From an uncultured Chlorobiaceae bacterium (GTDB lineage Bacteria; Bacteroidota; Chlorobiia; Chlorobiales; Chlorobiaceae): 11,320 nucleotides of DNA. The translations under genes were made by a program, and so were the position numbers. The stretch is taken from contig CAIYWF010000004.1 in assembly GCA_903929845.1 (NCBI GenBank), positions 1-11,320 on the forward strand, in the 5' to 3' direction. Below the pieces are notes generated by a model. It ran no database searches, was not told where the DNA came from, and saw only the letters and a program-made list of their open reading frames with translations. This document shows positions 1 to 7,340 of the stretch, piece by piece (the first letter of the stretch is position 1; every line of letters starts with the position of its first letter).

Positions 1-54
1 GGGGGTCGATCTCCTCTTTTCGGTTATGATTGTTAATTTATAGTCTCTCTTTCG
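1..54 (-). other. Window edge downstream of the aldolase gene; possible ribosome binding site of an unseen next gene
   Basis: This stretch lies 3' of the aldolase-dehydrogenase gene on the minus strand. I see no stem followed by a U tract, so no intrinsic terminator. Read on the minus strand it contains AAGAGGAG (complement of about 11-18), a good Shine-Dalgarno-like sequence, with ten bases left before the window ends. This would fit a further minus-strand gene starting just outside the window, possibly in the same operon. It is an inference from a short motif only. Confidence 0.25.
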
Positions 55-74
55 TTCAGCGGAGTTCAGCGGAG
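55..74. repeat. 10-bp perfect tandem repeat covering the aldolase stop codon
   Basis: TTCAGCGGAG occurs twice in direct succession (55-64 and 65-74 on the plus strand). The right copy contains the stop codon of the aldolase-dehydrogenase gene (TGA, complement of 66-68) and the left copy holds a second identical TGA in the shifted register just after it. It looks like a small local duplication at the 3' end of the gene and is probably without function. Confidence 0.8.
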
Positions 75-2183
75 CGCAGCGGCAATGTTGCCGCCATCCA
101 CTGTGGTAATTGATCCGGTCGTCCTGGTTTCAAGCGCAAGGTGCACAAAGGCTTCTGCGACATCTTCTGCAGTCACTTCAAGCTGCAGCAGATTACCGGC
201 CATGTACTCCCGTTCACTCAGGCCGCGGGCAGTTGATCGTGCCTTGATCATCTCTTCGGTAAGCAGTCCGCTGCGAATACGGTCCGCATTGATACCGTTT
301 GCGCGAATACCATCACGGCCATGATCAAGCGCATACTGACGCACAAGAAACATGGTCGCCGCTTTAGGAAGGCCATAGGGGCCAAAATCGGGGCCTGGAT
401 TGACAGCCTGCTTTGAAACATTGAACAGCAATACACCACCTGTTCCTTGCAGTTTCATGACCCTGACTGCCTCCTGGGCAATGGACTGGTGTGAAAAAAA
501 GTTAAGTTCAAAACTTTTTCGGAGCAGATCGTCAGCGACTTCGCCAATGCGTCCCTGAATGGCGGCGCCAACGTTGGAAACAATAATATCCACACCACCG
601 AAACGGCGGCAAGCCGCATCGAACGCTGAACGGACATCAGTCCTTGAGGTAACGTCACAGGTCAGGGCAAGGACGTTGCCGCCAAGCTCCTCGGCTGCCC
701 TGTCGAGTGATTCTCGGGTCAGGTCAAGAATAACCAGCTCTGCCCCTTTCTGGCGGAAGGCTTTGGCTGTCGCAAGTCCTATGCCACTTGCAGCCCCGGT
801 GACCATAACGACTTTGCCTGCAAAGACTCCAAGATGGACTTTGTTCATTTTAGCCTGTTCCATGTCCCAATACTCTATCTCAAAAGCTTCACGGTCGCTG
901 ATGGTTTCAAAGGTACCAAGTGATTCGGCATCAAGAATGGCTGAAGCGGTACACGTTGCTATGTCAGCATTGACTTCGGCAGATGCAGCGGTTTTACCAA
1001 GTCCAAAAAGACCGAGACCGGGTACCAGCACTACTCTTGGCAGGGGGTCAAGCATTGTTACCGGCATACCGGCAGCCTGCTGCTGAGTGGTAAAGTACTC
1101 GGTATATTCTTTACAGTATTGTTGGACAGCCTCATGAACCACTGTCTTGAATCCAGAAATGTCACGGGCATCAGGGGCAGGAACAACAAGTGGCTTGTTT
1201 TTCGTTCGGATAATAAAGTCAGGTGTCATGGCGCCCTTTTGACTCATGCGCACGAGATCAGCACTGTTGACATAGTCGAGAATATCAGCAGAGGTACGGA
1301 AATCCAGAATGAACTGATGGTACTCTCGCGTACCCGGAGACTTTTCCTCAACACAAGCCCCCCTGATGACTGGAGCCGTCACTTCAACTGAAGCAATTAC
1401 AGCGGGCAACGATACCGATGGAAAGTGTTTTCGTCCCGACACAGCAATCCGCTCTTCAAGCACACTGACTGCTTCAATCATTCGGCTATAGGCTTCTTTG
1501 GCCGTTGAGCCGAAAGTAACCAGCCCGTGCTTCTGAAGCACCAGCCCTTTTATCTCCGGGTTTGCCTCGTAAACACTTGCTGCCGACCGTGCAAGACCAA
1601 GTCCTGGCTTGATATAGGGAACTGAGCCAAAGCTCTCGTCGAGCGTTTCGCTGCAGAGCCTGACTCCGTCGGGCTGATTACTGAGCGTCAGCAGGGCGAA
1701 TGAATGAGTATGAAGAATATACCGGTGCGGAAGAAAAGCGTGAAGGAGTGTTTCAATCGAAGGGGTCAGCCTCTTCTCTGCCATGTGATCAGTCAGACTG
1801 AACATGTTCAACAACAACAGATGTTTAAACTCTTTGGTTGAAAAACGCCGAAGCGCTTCTTCGCTGATACTGTTGTTATGACTGAACAGCTCAACCAGTT
1901 TACGCAGTGGGCCCAATCTGAGTGGCGTATAGTCGAGACCGGTGACGCGACTCAAATCAACACCACTCGCCTTTATCAGGAGTACTTCAGCTCGGTTGCC
2001 AACCATATCAACCAGTTCACACTTGACCGAGGTATTACCACCACCATGCATCACCAGGGAACTTTCACGGCCAACAAGGCGAGAGGCATAGACCAATTCG
2101 GCAAGTTCGGACTGAATCTCAAATAAGCTGCACTGTTCTTTGACGAAGCGTTGGAGCTCAGCGTCGTTCCAAAGGTTCTGCAT
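66..2183 (-). CDS. Bifunctional class II aldolase / short-chain dehydrogenase (RhaEW/YuxG-like)
   Basis: Cytoplasmic two-domain enzyme of 705 residues, close to the roughly 690 usual for the family. Residues about 25-245 form a class II aldolase/adducin domain: GGGNTSVK at 47-54 is the phosphate-binding loop, and H158, H160 (HTH) and H219 are the likely zinc ligands. Residues about 453-702 form a Rossmann short-chain dehydrogenase: TGAASGIG at 462-469, acidic D487 favouring NAD over NADP, SNVG at 536-539, and S590, Y603 and K607 (YGLPK) as the catalytic set. Characterised relatives split L-rhamnulose-1-phosphate into dihydroxyacetone phosphate and L-lactaldehyde and then oxidise the lactaldehyde. 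The start is supported by the family-typical MQNLWNDAE opening, although no clear Shine-Dalgarno sequence precedes it. No rhamnose kinase or isomerase is in the window, so the true sugar phosphate is open; another deoxysugar phosphate is possible. It lies 76 nt downstream of the small membrane protein gene and may share its transcript. Confidence 0.9.
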   Translation of the reverse strand: MQNLWNDAELQRFVKEQCSLFEIQSELAELVYASRLVGRESSLVMHGGGNTSVKCELVDMVGNRAEVLLIKASGVDLSRVTGLDYTPLRLGPLRKLVELFSHNNSISEEALRRFSTKEFKHLLLLNMFSLTDHMAEKRLTPSIETLLHAFLPHRYILHTHSFALLTLSNQPDGVRLCSETLDESFGSVPYIKPGLGLARSAASVYEANPEIKGLVLQKHGLVTFGSTAKEAYSRMIEAVSVLEERIAVSGRKHFPSVSLPAVIASVEVTAPVIRGACVEEKSPGTREYHQFILDFRTSADILDYVNSADLVRMSQKGAMTPDFIIRTKNKPLVVPAPDARDISGFKTVVHEAVQQYCKEYTEYFTTQQQAAGMPVTMLDPLPRVVLVPGLGLFGLGKTAASAEVNADIATCTASAILDAESLGTFETISDREAFEIEYWDMEQAKMNKVHLGVFAGKVVMVTGAASGIGLATAKAFRQKGAELVILDLTRESLDRAAEELGGNVLALTCDVTSRTDVRSAFDAACRRFGGVDIIVSNVGAAIQGRIGEVADDLLRKSFELNFFSHQSIAQEAVRVMKLQGTGGVLLFNVSKQAVNPGPDFGPYGLPKAATMFLVRQYALDHGRDGIRANGINADRIRSGLLTEEMIKARSTARGLSEREYMAGNLLQLEVTAEDVAEAFVHLALETRTTGSITTVDGGNIAAALR

Positions 2184-2259
2184 AAGTGGTCATACATCTG
2201 ACGCCAAAAACCGGCGTATATTGTTAAAAATAAGGACATGCAAGAAAGTCATGCCAGGC

Positions 2260-2478
2260 TCAGGTTCTGCCTTTTTTTTTCTTTTCATGCCACCCTTCAA
2301 TAAGAAATCCAGAACTGTAAATAATGAGAAAACCAGGAATCACTACTCCGAGAAAAGTAATCTTGTCTCCGATAGTCTGCAACTGTCCGGAAGACCATAT
2401 CATCCATACAAGCACATACCACGCTGGTCCAACAAACAAAAATGCTGTATTCCAAAGTCTTTTAAAACTGTATTTCAT
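2260..2478 (-). CDS. Small two-helix membrane protein coupled to the bacteriochlorophyllide hydratase gene
   Basis: I do not recognise this 72-residue protein. It has two likely membrane helices (about residues 10-28 and 39-60), a positively charged N-terminus (MKYSFKR) and a lysine-rich tail (HEKKKKGRT), so both ends probably face the cytoplasm. Its ATG overlaps the TGA of the upstream hydratase gene (ATGA, complement of 2475-2478), which implies translational coupling and near-equal expression. A subunit, assembly factor or neighbour enzyme of the chlorosome pigment pathway is a reasonable guess from position only. A run of nine A residues (complement of 2272-2280) encodes part of the lysine tail and could be prone to slippage. 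The coding call rests on the coupling, the clean hydrophobic pattern and the lack of another gene here. Confidence 0.72.
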   Translation of the reverse strand: MKYSFKRLWNTAFLFVGPAWYVLVWMIWSSGQLQTIGDKITFLGVVIPGFLIIYSSGFLIEGWHEKKKKGRT

Positions 2479-2948
2479 AACTGGCCATCAATCCGGAGAT
2501 TGCGTTCATTAAGTTTTTCCAGTATAATCCTGACCAGATACTGGAGCGCATTGATCACGTAGGTAAAATAAGCCAGAAAGGCATCCCAGATAAGCACTTT
2601 CTGAGGATAGCCAAACCAGGCAAGGAAAAAATAGAGCAAGTGAAATGAAGCCGCGACAGTGCTTCCGACATCTTCCCAGAAAAACTCTTTGGAGTAGACC
2701 CATTTATCGAATATCTCTTTTTCAAAAAACATCCCAGTGATAAACAGGAGAGCGAAAAAAAGTGTCTTGAAAAGAATAGCCAGACTGACCCAGTAAAAAC
2801 TTGTGACGAAAAGATCATTGGCATAGAGTGCCGTTATGGTCAATCCTGCAATAAAAAAGAGAAACTGTATCGGCGCAAGAATAATCTGAATATCGGTCCA
2901 GACTGATGCGTTTCTTTTGACAAGCTGTTCTGGGGTATAGCGCGGCAT
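2475..2948 (-). CDS. bchV: 3-vinyl bacteriochlorophyllide hydratase, BchF/BchV family
   Basis: Integral membrane enzyme of 157 residues that adds water to the C-3 vinyl group of (bacterio)chlorophyllides, giving the 3-(1-hydroxyethyl) group needed in bacteriochlorophylls c, d, e and a. Family marks are the N-terminal YTPEQ (4-8), W17, LAPIQF (24-29), the TGMFFEKEIF segment (71-80) and the hallmark FFWEDV (89-94). Four membrane helices are likely, near 20-43, 48-71, 97-117 and 120-138, and the length is normal. The ATG starts the conserved RYTPEQ region, so it is probably right although the ribosome site is weak. Green sulfur bacteria have two paralogues, BchF and BchV. I choose BchV only because I recall that in Chlorobaculum tepidum bchV lies near the pyrH/tsf/rpsB cluster; sequence alone does not separate them here. 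It is first of a minus-strand set with the small membrane protein. Confidence 0.85.
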   Translation of the reverse strand: MPRYTPEQLVKRNASVWTDIQIILAPIQFLFFIAGLTITALYANDLFVTSFYWVSLAILFKTLFFALLFITGMFFEKEIFDKWVYSKEFFWEDVGSTVAASFHLLYFFLAWFGYPQKVLIWDAFLAYFTYVINALQYLVRIILEKLNERNLRIDGQL

Positions 2949-3004
2949 CTTCTTTTACGCTTGACTGATAAAAATATACTAACATCCCGGGTATCAAGCC
3001 GACA

Positions 3005-3019
3005 CGTTCATCTTGAACG
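3005..3019. promoter_or_regulatory. Perfect 6-3-6 inverted repeat, candidate operator upstream of the hydratase gene
   Basis: CGTTCA-TCT-TGAACG is a perfect dyad with 6-bp arms and a 3-bp spacer. It lies 57-71 bp upstream of the hydratase start and directly upstream of the TTGATA element on that strand, a usual place for a regulator site. It lacks a U tract and the stem is short, so it is more likely a protein site than a terminator. No regulator gene is in the window and I cannot match it to a known operator. Confidence 0.3.
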
Positions 3020-3208
3020 GATGGAATATAGTAAAATTGAAGAGAGAGAAAAAGCTTCGAATAAGAGAGCAGTTGATGGAGGTATCTGAACAAACCTGCA
3101 CAACAGATTATTTATAGAACGGGACTATATTTCAGAATAATGATATTGGCAGACAGGTAAATAAAATGTAAATTTTGAACCAAATAGCCGTTTAATGGGT
3201 ATTTTTCG

Positions 3209-3237
3209 TTCGGGAATTTTCACAATGAGTATATAAT
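3209..3237 (+). promoter_or_regulatory. Putative sigma-70-type promoter of the ABC importer operon
   Basis: A perfect TATAAT (3232-3237) lies 28 bp before the importer start codon. At 17-bp spacing the -35 position reads TTCGGG (3209-3214), which matches the consensus only in its first two bases, so an activator may be needed. The implied 5' leader is about 20 nt, and the start codon is preceded by a weak ribosome site (AAAGTGA, about 3253-3259). In such AT-rich DNA the box could also arise by chance. Confidence 0.38.
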
Positions 3238-3265
3238 AATCCATTAAAACCCAAAGTGAACAATT

Positions 3266-4495
3266 ATGAAAGCATCTCGTTTTATCCTCACAGTGCTGCT
3301 CTCGACATCGCTTTCCTCTGTTGCCATGGCTGCCGATGTCGTCAAAATTGCCATTACAGGGCCATTCTCAGGTGGATCTGCCCCAATGGGCCTCTCCATG
3401 AGAGACGGCGCCAAACTGGCAATTTCCCAGATTAATCAGAACGGAGGTATTAACGTCGGCGGCACCAAGATGAAAATCGAGCTCATTGAGCGGGACGACG
3501 AGGGTAAAAACGACCGTGGCGCATTGGTCGCCCAGGAGATATCGGCTATGGGCGATATTTCAGCCGTCATCGGCACTGTCAACACTGGTATTGCCGTAAT
3601 GGGTGACAAGTATTACGTGGAAAAAGGAATAGTTAAAATCATCACTCCTGCTGCAGGCAGCGCCTCCATGACGCAGTGGAGCAAAGCTGGCACAAAGGAT
3701 TTGCCTATTTTCCGTTTTGCCGCGCATGACGGCATTCAGGCCCAGATGGTGGTAGAGCAGGCTACCCGTCTTGGGCTCAAGAAGGTTGCTATCTTGCATG
3801 ACGCGACCAACTATGGGGTTTCTGGACGCGACGACCTTATCGAACAAATCAAAAAACAGGGCGGAAAACTCAAAGTGGTTGCCATCGAAAAGTTCGCCAT
3901 CGGCGACAAAGATATGACTGGGCAACTTATCAAAGCCAAAGTCTCTGGCGCACAGGCAATTCTTATATGGGGTATAGGCCCCGAGCTGGCCGCAGTAGCT
4001 TCAGGCAAAGAGAAGCTGGGGTTCAAGGTTCCAATGATTGGCGGATGGACGCTATCAATGAGTAATTTCATCGATACCGCAGGAACCGCCGGCAACGGAG
4101 CGCTGATGCCACAGACATTCATTGAGGACGAGTCGATACAGAGGGCCAGGCCTTTCATTCAGGCCTACCATAAAGCATACGGTGTTGCAAAAATTCCCTC
4201 ACCAGTTTCTGCCGCACAGGGTTACGATGCGACAATGTTGCTTGCCGAAGCGATTCATGAGGCTGGCTCCACCAAGCCGGCACAGATCAAGGCGTCATTG
4301 GAAAATCTCAAGGCTACCGTCAAGGGTGCCATAGCCGATTGGAAAAAACCGTGGTCAAAATGGGATCCTTCAAATGTTGAAACACATGAGGCTTTCCGCA
4401 GGACAAACACGGTGATGGGTAAGGTGAAGAACGGGCGTGTTGTGCTGGCTAACCCATCAGAAAAAGTACTGCTGGAGGGAAAAAAGACCAAGTAA
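3266..4495 (+). CDS. Periplasmic substrate-binding protein of a HAAT (Liv-type) ABC importer
   Basis: A 409-residue type I periplasmic binding protein (Peripla_BP_6 / LivK-like) that captures the solute and delivers it to the membrane permease. Residues 1-22 are a Sec signal peptide with a likely cut after AMA; no lipobox cysteine is present, so the protein should be soluble in the periplasm. The mature start VKIAITGPFSG (26-36), the RDGAKLAISQINQNGG stretch (46-61) and GDKDMTGQL (213-221) are typical of the family. The ligand cannot be deduced: relatives bind branched-chain amino acids, other amino acids, urea, short amides or aromatic acids. It is first of a four-gene operon with 36 bp to the permease gene and no attenuator-like hairpin in between. 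No regulator is adjacent. Confidence 0.9.
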   Translation: MKASRFILTVLLSTSLSSVAMAADVVKIAITGPFSGGSAPMGLSMRDGAKLAISQINQNGGINVGGTKMKIELIERDDEGKNDRGALVAQEISAMGDISAVIGTVNTGIAVMGDKYYVEKGIVKIITPAAGSASMTQWSKAGTKDLPIFRFAAHDGIQAQMVVEQATRLGLKKVAILHDATNYGVSGRDDLIEQIKKQGGKLKVVAIEKFAIGDKDMTGQLIKAKVSGAQAILIWGIGPELAAVASGKEKLGFKVPMIGGWTLSMSNFIDTAGTAGNGALMPQTFIEDESIQRARPFIQAYHKAYGVAKIPSPVSAAQGYDATMLLAEAIHEAGSTKPAQIKASLENLKATVKGAIADWKKPWSKWDPSNVETHEAFRRTNTVMGKVKNGRVVLANPSEKVLLEGKKTK

Positions 4496-4531
4496 AACCG
4501 GATCTTATAAACATGCGCATAACAGGCAACC

Positions 4532-5416
4532 ATGAACGCAGATTTTTTAGCTTTGGCCCAGATGGCTGTAGGAGGAGGCCTTATGGGAATGGCTTACGCG
4601 CTGATGGCTTACGGCTTCCAACTGACATATACTGCTGGAAAATCGGTGAACTTCGGACAAGGCGAACTTGTTATGCTTGGAGCATTTATAGGCCTCTCCC
4701 TGACCGGTATCGGTCTTCCATACTGGGCTGCAGTACCTGGTGCAATGGTGGCTGGTGCTGCACTTGGATGGTTTGTTGAGCGCGCTGCAGTCCGACTGGC
4801 CTTGCAGCAACGTAATGAGGGCTGGATTCTGCTCACTATCATTGTCGGGCTGTTTGGTGTGTCTGCTGCAGAAAACATCTGGGGCCGAGATGACAAACCA
4901 TTTCCAGTACCATGGCCCGAAGGGGCGCTTGAGTTTTTTGGAATTTCAGTTACTTGGCCAGAACTGGTCATAGCAGCGGGAGCGTTGGGCATGATGGCTC
5001 TTGTCGAGCTTGCCAAACGCTACACGATGCTCGGTATTGCCGTTCAGGCCGTAAGCGCCGATCCTGACTCGGCCGAGTTATGCGGCATTCGCTCAAAGTC
5101 GGCAATTTCGCTCTCATGGGCGGTCTCCGGGGCGGCTGCGGCATTTGCCGGAACGATAATTGCGCCCGTGACAACTGTTGGGCCAACCATGGCGGCAGCA
5201 TTAACACTTAAAGCGTTTTCTGTCGCTGTAGTGGCAGGTCTCGACAGCGGATTTGGCCTTGTTCTCGCAGGAATTGCTTTGGGATCCGCAGAAAATCTCT
5301 CCGGCTTTTTGCTCGGGAGCGGATGGCGTGAGGCGCCCGGCCTTATCCTGCTCATTCTTGCGTTGGCGCTTCGTCCACAGGGAATCTTCGGCAAAAAAAT
5401 CATCCGTAAAGTCTGA
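4532..5416 (+). CDS. livH: LivH-type inner-membrane permease of the HAAT ABC importer
   Basis: A 294-residue permease with about eight hydrophobic helices; it forms one half of the translocation channel in the cytoplasmic membrane, paired with the LivM part of the next gene product. Visible family marks are the GQGELVMLGAF segment (42-52), the cytoplasmic coupling loop AVSADPDSAELCGI (173-186) that docks on an ATPase subunit, and the C-terminal ALRPQGIFGKK (279-289). The length is normal for LivH. The ATG at this position follows a weak AGGC ribosome site (about 4524-4527). The stop codon is 10 bp before the next start, so the two proteins are very probably co-translated from one message. The substrate is unknown. 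Confidence 0.92.
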   Translation: MNADFLALAQMAVGGGLMGMAYALMAYGFQLTYTAGKSVNFGQGELVMLGAFIGLSLTGIGLPYWAAVPGAMVAGAALGWFVERAAVRLALQQRNEGWILLTIIVGLFGVSAAENIWGRDDKPFPVPWPEGALEFFGISVTWPELVIAAGALGMMALVELAKRYTMLGIAVQAVSADPDSAELCGIRSKSAISLSWAVSGAAAAFAGTIIAPVTTVGPTMAAALTLKAFSVAVVAGLDSGFGLVLAGIALGSAENLSGFLLGSGWREAPGLILLILALALRPQGIFGKKIIRKV

Positions 5417-5420
5417 GGAG
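5416..5420 (+). promoter_or_regulatory. Ribosome binding site that fixes the start of the LivM-LivG fusion
   Basis: AGGAG lies six bases before the ATG at 5427, an ideal Shine-Dalgarno arrangement. The reading frame is open further upstream to an ATG at 5253, but that stretch lies inside the livH coding region and has no ribosome site, so 5427 is the real start. The A of AGGAG is also the last base of the livH stop codon. Confidence 0.85.
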
Positions 5421-5426
5421 AAAGAG

Positions 5427-7340
5427 ATGCTCTTCCATGTCAATCTGGCTCTAAGGGAGAAAACTGCGGAACGGATCATGCGCTTGACTCTCTTCTGCTG
5501 TCTGGCTGCACTTCCGATGCTCTGGCACGGCGAATACGCTCTCGGACTGCTTACCCTGATGGCCGTCTATGCTGTGCTCCTCATGGGTCTTGATGCAACT
5601 GTCGGATACCTTGGACAGATCAACCTTGCCCAAGCAGCATTGTTCGGACTCGGCGCATACGGCACGGCTTTGGCAATCCAAGCGGAGGTTCCTCTGCCGC
5701 TTGCCTTGTTGGTGGGTATCGCGGCGGCCTTGATTCCTGGAGCTGCACTCGCACTGCCAGCCTTGCGACTTGAGGGTCCTCAGTTTGCACTATCTACACT
5801 CTCTTTCGCTACTTTGTCGGTCATATTCCTCAATGAATCTGAATCGGTCACCAATGGGGCCTTAGGCTTGTCGATCGTCAGACCCTCACTGTTCAATATC
5901 GTCCTGGACTCGACCCGCTTCTACTGGCTCTGCCTGACGGTATTGTTTGTCACTTGGTGGGCATCACAGCTTTTGCTTCGATCCCGCTTTGGACTCGCAA
6001 TTGAGGCCTTGCGGGACTCACCAACCGCCACAGACGCCTTGGGAATAGGCACCCTTCGACACAAGGCACTGGCTTTTGCATGGGGAAGCGCTTTAGCCGG
6101 GCTCGCTGGCGCATTGCATGCTATAAATTTTGGATACCTTCAACCCGCTGCTTTCGGATATGACCTAATGGTCATACTGTTGCTTGGCGTCGTTTTCGGT
6201 GGCCGCCGGAACCAATGGGGAGCTTTTGCCGGAGCAGCAGTTGTTACCATGTTGCCGAACCTCCTGTCGAACAGAACACTGTTCTCCTCCCTCGTCACCC
6301 TGGGATGTCTTCTTGCCATTGCCCCACCAATCCGTACACTTCTCTCCCGAAAAATACCCTCTTTCAGCCAGACCGCTCCCGTAGCAGCTATGGCGGCAGC
6401 TCTTGCTTTAGCTCTGTTCGCGTCCAACGTAGAGGAGTGGCGCAAGGGCATATTTGCACTTTTTCTTTTTGCTGCAGTGGTTGGTCTTCCCGACGGGATC
6501 ACTGGTGCCGCGACGACAATACTTCGCAAGTTGATACGCTTTGCACCTGACCCTCTTCCAGTAGCAACAGGAGGGATACAAACCGCAAAAAGCTCTGCCG
6601 GACTTGCTTTGCATGCCTCGAAAATCCGAAAATCTTTCGGCGGCGTAAAGGCCGTGGACAACGTCACACTGGAAATAATGAAAGGCGAAACACACGGCTT
6701 GATCGGCCCAAACGGATCAGGCAAAACAACGTTAGTGAACTTGATATCCGGTCTCTACAAGCCAGACAGTGGTTCAGTGGAAATTTTCGGAGTACGTCCA
6801 AAACCTGGAAGCCTTATGTCTGCATTCTCGGCTGGCTCTGCGAGAACCTTTCAAAACCTCCAACCGTTCTCCGGCTTGACTGCACTGGGGTCAATTATGG
6901 TTTGTCAGCGAGACGGTGGAATATCTGAGGCTATGGGTTGGCTGCATGCTGTTGGTCTTCAGGAAAAAGCCCGGCTCCGTTGTTCAGAGATGTCATACGG
7001 TGACTTGCGCTTTCTTGAAATTGCGAGGGCTCTGGCAACACGGCCATACGTACTGATGCTTGATGAACCTGCTGCCGGCATGTCAAAACCTGATATTATC
7101 CGACTTGTTGATCTGGTCACCTCAATCAAACGCGCAGGCATAACGATTCTTCTCATCGAGCACCATCAGGACGTTATTGCAGTACTGTGCGACCGAGTCT
7201 CCGTGATGGATGGTGGCCAGCTTATCGCTCTGGGAACTCCTGATCAGGTACGTCGAAACCCCAAAGTGATTGAAGCATATCTGGGAAGTGACGAAACGGC
7301 GACACAAGCAAAAAGCGAAATGAGGGCTCAACCATGCTGA
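5427..7340 (+). CDS. LivM-LivG fusion: permease and ATPase in one chain
   Basis: A 637-residue protein joining two importer subunits that are usually separate. Residues about 1-370 are a LivM permease: GLDATVGYLGQINLAQAALFG is split between helices (54-74) and EALRDSPTATDALGI (193-207) is the coupling loop. A linker (about 370-395) leads to a LivG ATPase: Walker A GPNGSGKTT (427-435), Walker B LMLDEP (543-548), H-loop histidine 579 in IEHH and D-loop AGMSKPD (550-556). The ABC signature reads MSYGDLR (522-528), with aspartate where LivG proteins normally have glutamine; LSYGD variants are, as I recall, seen in such fusions. The extra hydrophobic stretch at 315-355 fits a long LivM C-terminus. 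ATP hydrolysis drives import together with LivF. The end overlaps the livF start by 7 bp, indicating coupled translation. Confidence 0.9.
   Translation: MLFHVNLALREKTAERIMRLTLFCCLAALPMLWHGEYALGLLTLMAVYAVLLMGLDATVGYLGQINLAQAALFGLGAYGTALAIQAEVPLPLALLVGIAAALIPGAALALPALRLEGPQFALSTLSFATLSVIFLNESESVTNGALGLSIVRPSLFNIVLDSTRFYWLCLTVLFVTWWASQLLLRSRFGLAIEALRDSPTATDALGIGTLRHKALAFAWGSALAGLAGALHAINFGYLQPAAFGYDLMVILLLGVVFGGRRNQWGAFAGAAVVTMLPNLLSNRTLFSSLVTLGCLLAIAPPIRTLLSRKIPSFSQTAPVAAMAAALALALFASNVEEWRKGIFALFLFAAVVGLPDGITGAATTILRKLIRFAPDPLPVATGGIQTAKSSAGLALHASKIRKSFGGVKAVDNVTLEIMKGETHGLIGPNGSGKTTLVNLISGLYKPDSGSVEIFGVRPKPGSLMSAFSAGSARTFQNLQPFSGLTALGSIMVCQRDGGISEAMGWLHAVGLQEKARLRCSEMSYGDLRFLEIARALATRPYVLMLDEPAAGMSKPDIIRLVDLVTSIKRAGITILLIEHHQDVIAVLCDRVSVMDGGQLIALGTPDQVRRNPKVIEAYLGSDETATQAKSEMRAQPC

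Larger units (their letters stand above)
2949..3265. other. AT-rich divergent intergenic region between the hydratase and the ABC importer
   Basis: This 317-bp gap separates two divergently transcribed operons and must carry both promoters. I found no gene in it: open stretches are short and lack ribosome sites. It contains a 15-bp perfect dyad near the hydratase side (3005-3019) and a TATAAT box near the importer side (3232-3237). On the minus strand a TTGATA (complement of 2992-2997) resembles a -35 box for the hydratase, but no good -10 box lies at the right distance. No intrinsic terminator is present. Confidence 0.6.

Noticed and set aside
559..1086. Long plus-strand open frame of 175 codons opposite the aldolase-dehydrogenase gene
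   Set aside because: It is antisense to a gene with intact catalytic motifs, has serine/alanine-rich composition typical of a shadow frame and no ribosome site.
2201..2217. Inverted repeat ACGCC/GGCGT upstream of the aldolase gene as a terminator
   Set aside because: The stem has only five pairs with a seven-base loop and no U tract follows on the minus strand.
2949..3265. Small genes or RNA genes in the divergent intergenic region
   Set aside because: The open frames there are short, lack ribosome sites and have no clear start; no tRNA-like cloverleaf or riboswitch pattern was recognised.
5253..5426. Upstream extension of the LivM-LivG fusion to the ATG at 5253
   Set aside because: The extension overlaps livH in another frame, is not LivM-like and has no ribosome site, while the ATG at 5427 has an ideal AGGAG.
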